A stretch of 64,000 bases of DNA, taken from assembly GCF_950023065.1 (NCBI RefSeq), contig NC_088681.1:44364836-44428835 (forward strand). Direction: 5' to 3'. The notes under the pieces are model-generated. The model had not been told where the DNA came from. It made no database searches and saw nothing but the letters and a program-made list of their open reading frames with translations. Source of the DNA: Planococcus citri. Its lineage: Eukaryota > Arthropoda > Insecta > Hemiptera > Pseudococcidae. Every line of letters starts with the position of its first letter. The stretch's first letter is position 1. Shown piece after piece: positions 51,955-63,230 of this stretch. Position numbers and translations under genes: made by a program.

Positions 51955-52197
51955 TCAGTGACTGAGGTTAGCCGTGGCTAATGCACCGGGAGAACCACTG
52001 TAGACATCGTATATGTGATTAGAGACTCTCTTAGTAAACCCTGATTTAGCCCAAAGCTGTATTTTAAATCCGAGTACGCATTTATACGGATCACCATAGC
52101 CATAGCACTCCTCTGCTGAGTCTAAACCACTGCTCAGAGAAAGAACCGGTTTATGACAGGTATAACTTGATCTGAACTCCGAAGCTACACTACACAC
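51955..52197 (-). CDS. Candidate exon, cysteine-containing, unrecognised
   Basis: An open frame of about 80 codons ends at a TGA at 51,955-51,957. Internal segments include YTCHKPVLSLSSGLDSAEEC, GYGDPYKCVLGFKIQLWAKS and HIYDVYSGSPGALATANLSH. The composition is balanced, with four or five cysteines and several aromatic residues, unlike a random AT-rich frame. Possible AG acceptors lie near the start (GTGTGTAG and GAGTTCAG), so this could be a terminal exon of a secreted or extracellular domain. I recognise no family and see no upstream exon. It is on the same strand as the reductase gene, downstream of its poly(A) signal, and would be a separate gene. Confidence 0.3.
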   Translation of the reverse strand: MCSVASEFRSSYTCHKPVLSLSSGLDSAEECYGYGDPYKCVLGFKIQLWAKSGFTKRVSNHIYDVYSGSPGALATANLSH

Positions 52198-52852
52198 AAT
52201 ATTCTTTCAACTTTATATATATATCGCATATTATATTATTATTCGAACATAACGCGATAATCTTTATTACCAGCTTGTGATAAAAACTCTTAAAGCGCGG
52301 CGAAAAAAATACCGCTTTTACAAATTTAGATATAATATACTATATCGAAACTTAAAAGTTCTTCCTTCTTCACCATCGTCTGGTTAATGTACCTTAACAT
52401 TTGGTGAAGACCAATAATACCCAATGGTATGAGATGTGTACCTATTTACCGCGTGTACGAATACCAAATGAGAGAGGTTTTCCGAATATGCGTGGTTGGA
52501 ATATTGTCGTCCAACTATTTACTTTATTTATTTGCTTTTATTTTTTCACTTCTTTTACACATCTGCACGCGATCCACATGTTCCAGCTACATCTAGATGG
52601 TACAAGAGTTCAACGTTTGTGAACTATACGAGACTAAATGTTATTATTTTTTTCTTCATCGATAAATTTATTTCTTTATAGGTACATATATGAAAGTCTA
52701 CTCGCAGACGCAGGATTCCTTATAATATTTCCAGTTCGAATTACACACATATCAACGAGTTTACCTACCACACACAAATACTCGAGTATTACGTGTACCT
52801 GGGCAAATTCGCATGATACTTACAAGTTCTGAAAAAAAATCCATACTCATAG

Positions 52853-53152
52853 ATGCTGAGTTCGTGTCAGAGAGGATCCAATGTAGCAGCAGTCGATGTG
52901 GCTTGTGCGAGACTTGAACAGAGAGACATTCTTCTTAATGGATCACTTGAATTTATTTCCGATGAATTGAAAATACCAGTAATGGATATGCTTACTCGTA
53001 TCTGTAGTCTAATCTCAAATCCTCCGCGGTTGGTCGTCTCTTGTCATCTGAGAGTGTACAGGAACTTGTTAGAAAAACTCGAGTGTATATGTAGCCAAGT
53101 GTCAAAGTATCTTTGGCAAGAATTTACACGACGAAAGTTTATAAATAAATAA
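52853..53152 (+). CDS. Candidate small protein, unrecognised
   Basis: A 99-codon ATG-to-TAA frame has mixed composition with several cysteines, for example MLSSCQRGSNVAAVDVACAR and SLEFISDELKIPVMDMLTRI. Codon choice is varied rather than AT-driven, and an AATAAA word overlaps the last codons. An AG directly precedes the ATG, so it could also be an exon. It would converge on the minus-strand reductase gene. No signal peptide, membrane span or domain is evident. It may be a chance frame. Confidence 0.25.
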   Translation: MLSSCQRGSNVAAVDVACARLEQRDILLNGSLEFISDELKIPVMDMLTRICSLISNPPRLVVSCHLRVYRNLLEKLECICSQVSKYLWQEFTRRKFINK

Positions 53153-53769
53153 CAAAAATGTCACGATTCAAAAAATACCTTGGGGCTGAAGGCAGGTCAT
53201 GAATCTCAGCTCAACTGAGAGGAGTTGAATCATATAATATGTCAATCTGATATACCTATACTCACGAAAAATAAAAAATGAAAGTTTACCGAGTTTGGGA
53301 TAATTCAACGAAGAATAATCAACAAAACTCACCAACAGAAGTTCAACTCATCAACTCGCAAATTCTGCATTTTTTTTTTTTTTTTTTTTTTTAATAAAAG
53401 AGAAAAACAAGCTAGAAGATTTGAACTCACGAATAAGTAGCAATTGCTTGTTTCAGAAATTTAATCGGTATTCAAACCACAATAATTATTTTTTCAAAGA
53501 AAATCTTCCAACAGCTTCATTTTAATGCATCATTTTAAAGATCCATTCATGCACAATTACACGTGCAAGTGCCATAAAGGCGACATATGACACATTTAAA
53601 TTTAATATCCAATCATAATTAACTCTCGTTGTATTTCAATTTACTTACTCGTTATTCTATATCGAGAAAATAATAATAATAAATGTCGAACAATACGCTA
53701 AGTTAACTGTTAACCACACAACAATATGTTGCCATAAAAGAAAAATTACAGCCATTAAAAGCTCTGAAG

Positions 53770-53775
53770 TTTATT
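53770..53775 (-). terminator. Poly(A) signal of the reductase gene
   Basis: AATAAA on the minus strand (TTTATT on plus) lies 45 bp past the reductase stop codon, a normal position for 3'-end formation. The implied 3' untranslated region is short. Confidence 0.6.
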
Positions 53776-53819
53776 TTAAATCATACACAAATACTTACTG
53801 ACATCAACTACCTACCTAC

Positions 53820-56800
53820 CTACCAAAAGATATAAAAAAATACTAAACAAGCCAAAACACCCGCCATTGAATACAGGAACACTTTGAGAATACTGTGTAA
53901 TGTTTGCAATCTGAAAAATGCGACAAGTTGAAGGACAATTGTCGTACATAATTTCTAAGAATATCGTAGAAAGAGTAAATAAATACTTAAAATACGTACT
54001 TCATGTAATGCTTATGAGCATTGTCTTCGTTTCGATTGGTTTCCCTAATTAGGTATTTTAGTATACCGTCGTAATATACTTTTAAATACGTTTCCCAGTT
54101 GATTAATTTCATATGGAAAGGAAACGTTTGTTGGTCCGTTTCGTCCAAGCTTTGCCATAATTCTTGGACGTTATCGTTCAGATATATGTGAGGACGTTGT
54201 ATGAAGCTATCCACGAGATCCATCAGTTTTTCATATAGTCGACAATGTTTCAGTAAACTGCAAACAAATATGCTCAGATTATTTACTTGTACGAGTACGT
54301 TGGAATATCGTAGAATGAAAATTCGACCATTTATTGCTTCGTCCATTGATTTTATACGCTAAAATCAATGGCTTCGTCTAATGATACTAGTCTGAAGCGT
54401 GCCTTATGTATGACAAAATAAGCAACACTTTTTACATTACTGTTAATTTCGTTGCATACTTTCATGTGTTGTTCTTCAGTCTTCTTTAGTTGGATTCAAA
54501 AATACCTACGATGTATTTTTTTTTAATTTTTATTTTTTTAATGGATGTTTCAAGGATACGACCTTTGATTAATCAACGGATGTAACTATAAGAAACTTCG
54601 TAATTTATGCCCACATGGAATTTTGATGAGAACTGATCCAGGTCTGCAAGCCTCAAATTCAAAACTGGCAACTGAAATTTCACCTAGGCCACTTTTCATC
54701 AAAATTCCCATAGGATAGCTGATGAAGTTCTGTAATGAGAAACATCTATATATCTAAGTGGAAAGCATTTTTCACCCCTAGAAAATTTCGTTTTTCGAAG
54801 CTAAATTGTATTCAAGTTAAGATTTTAAAACTCAGAAAGCAAAAAATACGAGGGGCGTCTCAAAAGTAAGTTTCGCTATTTTTTTTCTCCGGAACTACCG
54901 AACCGAACTGGATGAAATTTTGGGGATATTTAAGTTTTGAGTTTCTGGTAACACTGTAATTTTTCAAGTCCCTAAAGAGCTTTACAAGTCCCTATGTTGA
55001 AGTGATCGCGTGCAGTTGCTTCTCAAACATTGATGGATGATGTTTCCTGTACCGGGCCTCAAAATACCTCACATGATACGATTATTTAAGTCTACTGGTA
55101 AAAATTTGGTTCAAATTCACGAGGAAATGTATTGAATGCATGAACCAAGCATCGCGATTGTCCAAAACGATGCGTTGATGGTAGAAATATTCCTAGAAGC
55201 GCATCACTTATGCTTTGAATGTTGTCAAATGACGTCAGACAGTCGTTGAGGCGACCTTTTCACGTCAAATTGCAAATTTTCTGAGGTGTAAGTTCATTTG
55301 ACAAATTCCTCCGAAAATTTCCTCCATCAACGCACCATTTGGACACTCACAGCGTTTGGTCCATGCACTGGACACATTTCCTCGTGAATTTGAACTAAAT
55401 TTTTACCAGTAGACTTAAATAATCGTATCATGTGAGGTGTTTTGAGGCCAGGTACAGGAAAAGTCATCCCTCAATGTTTGAGAAGCAACTGCACGCAATC
55501 GCTTCAACATAGGGACTTGAAAAAATTAAAGTGTTACCAGCAACTCAAAACTTAAATATCCCCAAAATTTCATCCAGTTTGGTCCAGTAGTTCCGGAGAA
55601 AAAAAATAGCGAAACTTACTTTTGAGACGCACCTCGTATATACATAAAAACTTACTCCAACTTCTTATACCCCAAAATGCGACCCCAACATTGCAGAGCA
55701 AATGACATCAACCATGGCCGGAACACAGAAGCAAATCGGTTCTCAAATCGTGTATTTTGAATCGTCAGAACCGGATACCATGTAGCTTTTTCGCTCGGTT
55801 TCTGATGCACCATTTTGTAAATTTGTTGCGTAAACGATTTAAATTTCAGAGGATTATCCATCATGGAGATGTAATTGTACACTCTGGGTTCGTCTAAACG
55901 ATTGTTGATGTATCTACGATCAAACAGGATATCAAAAAAATTAAAAACTAGAAACATTTAACAAGTGTAAGTATTCAAAATATAAAACTCGTTTGTAATT
56001 TTGACACAATTGAAACAAAAATTTCTTTAAAAAAGAAAAAAATAATGAAAAATCAAATTTAAAATCCAAAATTGCGTTTTACGTAAGCTAAAACGTGTTT
56101 TTCAAAACAGGGTTGGTAAAAAAAATATTTTTGAAAGTAATATAAAAAATTATTTTTGAAAATTAAATATATACTTAAATAACTACCCATTTTTGAAAGA
56201 AAAATAAATTTTTTGAAAGAGTAATAAATTTTTTGAAAGAACAATAAATTTTTTGAAAAAAAATAAATAATCATTTTTGAAAGAAATATAAATAATTATT
56301 TTTGAATTTTTTGTTAAATTGAGTACCTAAATGCAAAATGATTGCAATAAAGAAAGAATTTCGGGACTGTTCAGCTCTCTGAAAACGAATTTGAGAATAA
56401 TTGTCGGTAAATTTTCAAGTTTTCATGAAAATTTTCAGATTTTATTTTTAAAAAGGGGCAATAGGTTTTTTTTCGTGCGACGCATCGAATAGTATGTTTT
56501 TGGTGACGTTGAACACGAATACGACGCCAGATTTTTGGTTGGGCCGGCCTCCAACAATTTTTGTGGACTTTTACCAATTGGGAGAGGTTCTGAGAGCCAT
56601 GGGTGAGGTCAATCTGAAAAACTACGGCTATATTCGTGTTCAGCGATATCGAAAACATACTATTTCATGTGTCACACGATTGAAACCATTTTCTTTTAGG
56701 TTACCCCCTCCCCTTTGGGAAGGTGCTGGGGGCCGTGGATGGGTCCAATCAAAAATCTGACGTCATATTCGTGTTCAGCGTTACCAAAAACATACTATTT

Positions 56801-59800
56801 GATGTGTCGCACGAAAAACCTCGATTTTGAACTTTTACCCCATTTGGGGAGGTTCGGGAGGCCGTGGATGGAGTCTAATCAAAAATCTAACGTCATATTC
56901 ATGTTCAGCGTTACCAAAAACATACAATTCAATATATCACATGCCCCAGATTTTTTTCGAAAGTTTTGCCCCAAATTGTGGACGGGAGTGCTTCCCCTCC
57001 TCTAAGAGATCCCATCTTAAAACTTAAATATTTCGAAAAAGCATCAAAAGGTACATCTATTGAAATTTTTTCAGAATTTCAAATGGTAGCTTCCACTTAC
57101 AGCGCTATTTTGAAATTTGAACTTTCAAATTTTGAAAATTCCAAAATGCTTTAAAAGTTTAAAATTTGATATCCTTCGAACTGTGAAATCAGTTTCGATC
57201 AAAGTACCATAGTGTTGGAGGAATGCGCTGCTGAAGTTGAGTACCTCGAGACAATGTGAAAATAATGGAAGCCCCCCAACCCACCCCCTGAGGGGGCTGG
57301 GACCAAACTGATTGCGGGTTTCTTACTTACTGGGTGGGTAGATATTGTAAAAAAAATTGAGCGAAATCGAAAGACGTGACTCAAAAACGTTGGTCGAATT
57401 TACATGGATGATCCTTAAGTGTTGAATTTGATTTCTGTTTTTTTTAGGGAAGGGGGGGGGGGTTTATAATTACAAGATTATTACACCCGTTTTCGTTTGG
57501 CTTTTATTAGTAGTTTGGGTCTAGGCTTGTTGAACTTGGGTTTATGGGACATCAATTCATTGGGCTTTGATTTGTAGATTGGATTTTTTTGAGCCCACAT
57601 TATTGGAATTGGATTTGTTGGGTTTATTGTTGTGGAGAGCTTGTTTTTGTTGAGCGGGAGTTTATATTGGGAGGATTTGCTAGACTTTGGTTTATTGGAC
57701 TTGATTTTGTTAGGCTTTTGATTATTGGACTTGGGTTGATTGGGATTTTGTGTTTATTGGGCTTAGTGTTTTATTAGGATTGATTTTGTTTGGCCCAGGA
57801 TTGTATTGGACTTGGATTTGCTGAGTTTGGTTTTGTTGGACGAAAGTTTATTGGAGTTGCCATTTATTCGTATGAATTTTTTTGGACTCGGATTTGTTGA
57901 GTTTGGTTTTGTTGGACATGAATTCAGTGGATTGTGCTTATTTGGCTTAGTTTTACTAGGCTTGATTTTGTTAAACGTGGATCATTCATTTGAGTGTATT
58001 GGGTTTCGGTTTGTTTGGGTAAATTTTGACGGGCTCGGAGTTTTGGACTTGGTTTTGTTGAGTTTAGATTTGTTGGGGTTGGTTTTGAGGCATTTAGCTG
58101 AGGAACATTTAAAAGTAATGTTAGCATAACTCGAAATGTCTGAAATTCGTCATTTTTCTATGGTTTTCAAATACAAAATATTGTAAAATCTTTCTGTCGC
58201 AAAAAGTAAGACATTATTTATCAAGAATCGAACAATTTTCCCCAAGTTTTCAAAAATCAGCGTGACTCGCTGGCCAGTGCATCACAACTTTTCGACATAT
58301 TTCGTTGCAAACAACACATCCATGTTAACTTTAAAAAAAAATGAAGTGTTATTTACGATGAGAAGTGGAAACCTTAACTTACACCCAAAAATAAAAATAA
58401 AAATTTAAATAAATGAAAAAAAAAAAACCAAGAGCATTCCAATTTGGCCTGATCATAAAGTAAACCATTTTTTACACCCTCGCAGTTCAACTTTATGAGT
58501 AAAGTGCGTTCGTTTTAGATGACTTCTTGACTCACTCAGCCCACCAAGAAAGGTTCAAATTCAGAATGAGCAACGCAAAAAATTTCCGATCAAAGGTCAA
58601 CTTGAAAAAAAAAATGTTGGAAAAATAGCATAATAGTATTTTTTTCGTTATTTTGCGGTCTAAAAATGTAGGTGTAGCAGTAAACCTATAGGTGACACTA
58701 TAAAACGAGGAATAAAAATAGAAGATCTCAAATTTGCAAATTAGAATAATTTAATGAATTTAAAATTTATTCTAGCGGAAAAGAGCGTGATAATGAGCTA
58801 CAGCTGGCATATGTAAAAGAGCTAAATTTTTCATAAGGCAACGGGCAATAAACATAATTTAAAAAGAAGGACTTTCTTCGAAAATCTGACCTACTCAAAT
58901 CAGATATTTTGGGGGTACTGAATCCAATGGGTTAAGGCAAGTAAAATACTTACCTATTGTGTACATCCCATGCAATAGCAATCAAAGCGTTCGCTGTGAA
59001 GTCCCCGGGTACCATATCGATTATCACATCGTCCGAAGCAAGAATCGCTGATACCTGACCCAGAGCTATAGATTTCATCACAGCTGTTGGAGCAAAAGCT
59101 TTATCTGTCCATCCTTTAACAGGTTCCTTCCATGTTGAAAGTACTGCAATAGCGTGATGGAAATAATGCATTACTAGATTCAGAGGTCTGACATTCGAGT
59201 AGGTAGATGAGAAACCGAAGCTTACTCGCAGATGGTCTAAATACAGCAATAGGTAGCCCTGAGCCTTCTTCTCGGATTGCCTGTTCGGCAGCAGCTTTGG
59301 AATAAAAATATGTCGAAGGTATATTTCCCAGTATGCTGAAATTAGTATAGGTACGAGTAATTAATTTACGATGTAAACTGCCAGCTGCAAGCTTTGGTTA
59401 ATAACCATTACTGCATGGTTCTGTTGTGTAGCTTACTATTGTTCACTGTTGTTCAAAAAATCAGTCTCGGTCAATTTCAAAAGTGTCTTATAATGTATAT
59501 TTGGCTCGTAGAATTTTTCTTCAACCACAGGTAGATGGCAATTGGAAAACGACGACGAGACATAAATAAACACCTATTTAAAAAATAAAATGAGTAGGTA
59601 CCTACGTATGTACTTTAGTTCATGTAATGCCACCTTCATTGCCCAAATTTTGACTTAACCAATCCCACCTTCAAATTCCTGACATATTTAATCAAATGCA
59701 GGACCTCAGTAGCACCATACACATTTGCAATCACTTCACTCTTCAGATCATTGGTAAATTCCACATTGGCAGCGCAGTAAAACACAATGGATACATTTTG

Positions 59801-60186
59801 CGTGATCTGAAACCGATCCATTTGCGACAATCCCAAGTGTTTTTGTTCGCAATCTCCTTCGACTAATTCGATTTTTTCTTGAAATTCGGGGACTTGTTTC
59901 TTCAACTCGTCAAATATCTACCACCATAATAATCATAGTAGCCTTAGATATTATTTTGATGAAAAATGAAGTAGGTATATGCACTTATAAGTCTTACCAC
60001 ATCGTCAAATAATGTTTTCAATCTGGCATTCACCTCGTTGCCACCTTTTTTACGAATCAACAAGGTGATTTTCTTGATTTCAGGACAACTAATGAGTAAC
60101 TTACTGATCAGCAGTTTTCCCAAGAATCCAGTGCCTCCGGTAATAAGAACGTGCTCATTTTTATAAAAATCACGCACGTTAGACAT
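53820..60186 (-). CDS. Fatty acyl-CoA reductase (alcohol-forming), eight exons
   Basis: The family reduces fatty acyl-CoA to fatty alcohol with NADPH, usually at the ER or peroxisome membrane, feeding wax, cuticle lipid or pheromone synthesis. Exons, minus strand: 60,186-59,998; 59,917-59,669; 59,573-59,437; 59,335-59,226; 59,143-58,954; 55,913-55,656; 54,257-54,000; 53,910-53,820. All introns are GT-AG and all phases agree, giving 493 codons, the usual insect length. Residues 16-23 are the Rossmann loop TGGTGFLG. Y201-F-Y-S-K205 is the YxxxK catalytic pair, preceded by GNIPST. FRPSAI, STWKEPVKGW and the VYNYIS block follow. The FAR C-terminal region has NDNVQELW and INWETYL. A hydrophobic segment (about 474-491) ends the protein. 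Two usual family residues differ: YCAA for HCAA and YVSSSFSN for HVSTAYSN. The start chosen is the ATG just before the Rossmann fold. Introns 5 (3.0 kb) and 6 (1.4 kb) are full of repeats; the others are 80-101 bp. The junctions are inferred from sequence alone. Confidence 0.92.
54849..55636. mobile_element. TA-flanked mariner-type fold-back in reductase intron 6
   Basis: CGAGGGGCGTCTCAAAAGTA at the left is mirrored by an imperfect inverse ending GCACCTCG, and TA flanks both ends. The two arms of roughly 340 bp match throughout, including CTCCGGAACTACCG / CAGTAGTTCCGGAG, CAACATAGGGACTTG and TTTAAGTCTACTGGTAAAAA, around a loop of about 100 bp. TA duplication and the terminal sequence resemble mariner elements. 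It has no transposase and no effect on the reading frame, being intronic. Confidence 0.8.
56127..56310 (+). repeat. AT minisatellite, unit about 20 bp, reductase intron 5
   Basis: TTTTTGAAAGAANAATAAAT recurs six or more times with small changes. The minus strand therefore has runs of TTTCAAAAA. Noncoding. Confidence 0.75.
56465..57005. repeat. Diverged relative of the 22-kb fold-back, reductase intron 5
   Basis: A first block has GTGCGACGCATCGAATAG then TATGTTTTTGGTGACG. It is followed by three blocks in the opposite orientation (near 56,630, 56,763 and 56,893) with CATATTCGTGTTCAGCG and AAAAACATACTATTTGATG; the last two are 130 bp apart. Base by base this matches the 121-bp unit at 22,411 (GATACATCGATATGTATG then TTTTTGAGGTCG). 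GGGAGGCCGTGGATGG words lie between. Confidence 0.65.
57452..57490 (-). repeat. G-run repeat, inverted copy of the 4.4-kb block
   Basis: An 11-G run is followed by TTTATAATTACAAGATTATT and ACACCCG, the inverse of the block at 4,391-4,432. It lies in reductase intron 5. Confidence 0.65.
57495..58090 (+). repeat. G/T-rich, C-poor degenerate minisatellite, reductase intron 5
   Basis: TTGGGCTTGATTTTGTTGGA-like units of roughly 12-30 bp recur across about 600 bp, so the plus strand is T/G-rich and the minus strand A/C-rich. A 107-codon plus-strand frame of repeated GL/LVLL residues is a by-product of the repeat. Confidence 0.75.
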
Positions 60187-60630
60187 TTTCCAAGTAGGTA
60201 ATATTATGACGCGAACTACCGAACGAAAGTAAGAACTATTTATGATAACTTTAAGTCGCGTTTGAGCGGATTTGAAATTGTAATTTGAAAGTTGAATTAT
60301 TAATCCGATGTTTGTCTGTTCTTCTTTTTCACAAATCAACCTTGTCCTGCGTGTGAAGTTTAATGATCTGTACAGTCGAGACAACAGGTACCATATGACG
60401 GATTTTTTTGTATGTTTTGATCGCACATGCGCAGTTTTGAGAATAGGTAAATCATAATTGGAATATTCCTAATTATTTCTTTTTTTCTTTCACTGCAAAA
60501 TTACCAAATCAACCTTGTCTTTCGTGTTAACTTAAATGATTAGTACGTACTATAAAGAAAGTATTTTTTTAATTGGAATCTAAATTTTGTCCGTATTAGA
60601 TCATTTGCATAAAAGGCAAATTACGTCACG
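60187..60630 (-). promoter_or_regulatory. Upstream region of the reductase gene
   Basis: A segment AAATCAACCTTGTC.T.CGTG is present twice (60,332-60,355 and 60,505-60,527), about 173 bp apart, followed by TTAAATGAT / TTTAATGAT. A perfect CRE/ATF word TTACGTCA lies at 60,621-60,628. The untranslated leader lacks a clear TATA box. The role is inferred from position only. Confidence 0.3.
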
Positions 60631-63230
60631 TTTTAGACAAAATAAAAATAGGATTAATTAGAATGAAGGTGTGAAATTTCCTCATACTGAGTAAAGCTAA
60701 TTTATTCTTTCAGTTTTTGAAGTCAGTTAGGTAAGCGTACTGAAGCTCTGTTTGATTTTATGTAGGTACATCTCAAAACCACATCACTGCAGAGATACTT
60801 ACTTCCTTCTAGTTTAGAAATTTCTTGAGATTTGAATGCTACAAATTTGATGTTCTAGAATAATTACAAAATGATTATGAGTAATTTTTACCTATGATTT
60901 TGAGTCAAGTTTTTTTACTACCTTCCTATCAATTTTTTCCATGATTCATAACATTTTTTCTTTTCAGGAAAACATGAAAGCTTTGTTCCTTTTGTATTTT
61001 GTGTTTTTGTTTCATTTTGTTTTCACAATAAGTATGTAAGTAATTATTTCAAATAAGCCTCTAGATCCAGAACGATTACAATATAAATTCTAAACATTTG
61101 TAGGTTCCTCGATTTTAATTAAAAAATAGGTACGTCAACGAATAATTTGAATCACAAATGAACATGCAAGTTGGATTCAAAATTACCACCTTCTTCCTTT
61201 ATTTTTTACGTTATTAATTAATTATTTGTAAGATTTTTTCAAAACCTAAAAATTCTAAAATCCACTCCAGGATCTAGAACGGGTTGAATCCACCGCAAAT
61301 CGATTCGGGAGGTCGAACGAAAACTGGGTATAAACTCAATTTAGCTTCCTGTTTCTGTCTACTAAAAACTTATCAAAAATCGAAAAATAGAATTCAGCGT
61401 CCAAAGTTTTGATGGTGGGTTTTTTGGGTGCGCCTTCGATTTGTTTTTCGATTCAGGAAAGACTCCAGTTGATTGGGATGTTTTATTAAAAAGACGGTAT
61501 CCCTACCAAAATTTGTGGGCCAAATACACACACAAAAAAAAACACACAAATAAGTATGATGCTCAGAATCTTATATTTCTCAACTTTCGGTGATTTTTTT
61601 TGAAAATTCAAATTTGCTCTGTTAAAAAAATTGTTTTGATTGAGGTGTACAAAGTTGGTATTTGTTTTGTACCCTCTTGGATTTGTGATGTTTCAAGTCT
61701 ATCTAGAGTTTTTATTAGCATGTTTTTGAATTTTTCAGTAGAGCCGTAGAAACATTTCCATTTAAAAAACCAAAATGATTTACCTATTGAGCTCCTATAA
61801 ACTTGGATTTCGATTGGATCTATCACTTTTCGGCCTCTTTGGTCGATTCAGGAAAAAAATTTTTAGAATTAGTTTCTGCCGTTTTATCTACAAACAGTCT
61901 CCACCAATTTATTTTTTACCAAAAAAAAAACAAAAAAAAACGAAAAAAAATAAAAAATGTTTGGTTTGGCTAACAAGAAAAATTCAATTTTTGCCTTATT
62001 ATGACAATTCTTCCGAAAAATGGAAAATTCAAAAATCCATTGGAGTCTCCAAAATTGCATGAAATTACCACTGAGTGTTTTCGGAAGTGAAAAATAGAAT
62101 ATAAAACTAAAGTAATGGCTCTGGCTCAGTTTTGTTAAACTTTTCCACTTTTTTTACACAGAAAATAGATCTTTAGATTTGTAAAAATTCGCCAAAAATC
62201 AAAAAATTAAATTCAACAACTTAAATTGCGGTATATGGCAGGAATGGACCTGATTTCGAATTAACAAGCATTTTTATTCAAGATTCGTTTTACTTTTTAG
62301 TCAATTGTCAATTTTTAAGTCAACTTGGCATTAAAAAAAAAAAAAAAAAAAAAAAAACAAGCAGGCACTTAAAAAAACAGAACTAACACATTAACATACA
62401 GTTGTTTCCATTTTTTATTTTATTTTTTTAAAGCAACATTCAGCAGAATTCTAGTTTCGTAACAAAATTCTCAAAATCAAAATCCCATGAGATGTAGATT
62501 CTTTCAACATATGTAGGTATTTCTTTACATCATTAATTTATTATTTTGAATGTTTTTTCATAAAAGTTAAAATTTTTGGTTCTTTAATCACTTGCACGAG
62601 TAATACTTTCTTCACTTGACTAAAAATTTGAAGAAAAAAAAGTAAGTACGTACACACTTATTTCATAAATAAATTAGGTACCTACTGTATAGGCGTATAA
62701 GTACATATGAAACCACATTTTTATTGAAAATGTAACAATTCGGTTCCCTTTTCTTTACATCTTAAAATTATTTCAAAAATTTCATGCTGTTAACATTTTA
62801 GATACGAATTCGTATCCGAACTTCTTCGCTAGAAAGCGTTTATTCGACCTCACATTTCTATTCACTTCAACGCCATCTTACATCTGACTGCAGAACTCTA
62901 TCGACAAAATATTTCAAAACCGTACAAAGCCTTTATACCATTTTCCATTTTCGCGTTGAACTTTTTCTCTCCATCAGCTAACTCGGCCGGAAATTAATGC
63001 TTCGTCACATCGTCATAAATATATCGAGATACACCTATAGCTACATTTATGTAGGTAAGGTATTACCTATGACTCTCGAGGTGAGAATTGAACTGGGTGT
63101 TATGCAGTTCATCATTTCATTAGACTGATTTTTAAAATTTTTCAGTAATTATCTCATCCTCGTGTTTTGTCTTTCTTTTTTTTCCCCAAAGATATACCTA
63201 ATGTATATCTTAGCATGATTTAACCAACGC
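60631..63230. other. Intergenic AT-rich DNA with repeat remnants
   Basis: Core-repeat remnants lie at 61,270-61,400 (GATCTAGAACGGGTTGAA, CGATTCGGGAGGTCGAACG) and 62,035-62,230 (TTGGAGTCTCCAAAATTGC, TTCGCCAAAAATC). A-runs lie at 61,921-61,953 and 62,333-62,357. An AATAAA word on the minus strand at 62,720-62,725 could serve the gene at the right edge. No gene is seen. Confidence 0.45.

Larger units (their letters stand above)
50375..53769. other. Unique stretch downstream of the reductase gene
   Basis: The part to 51,880 is AT-rich with an A-run at 51,517-51,537. From 51,900 to 53,150 it is more GC-balanced and contains two candidate coding segments listed separately. A T-run lies at 53,371-53,392. 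No RNA gene is seen. Confidence 0.4.

Noticed and set aside
57806..58129. 107-codon hydrophobic frame that looks like a multi-pass membrane protein
   Set aside because: It is a translation of T/G-rich minisatellite in an intron of the opposite-strand gene; the leucine and glycine residues follow from the base skew.
59944..60426. Longer N-terminus for the reductase, starting 80 codons upstream of the chosen ATG
   Set aside because: The upstream residues are not reductase-like, and known insect members start about ten to fifteen residues before the TGGTGFLG loop, which fits the ATG at 60,186.
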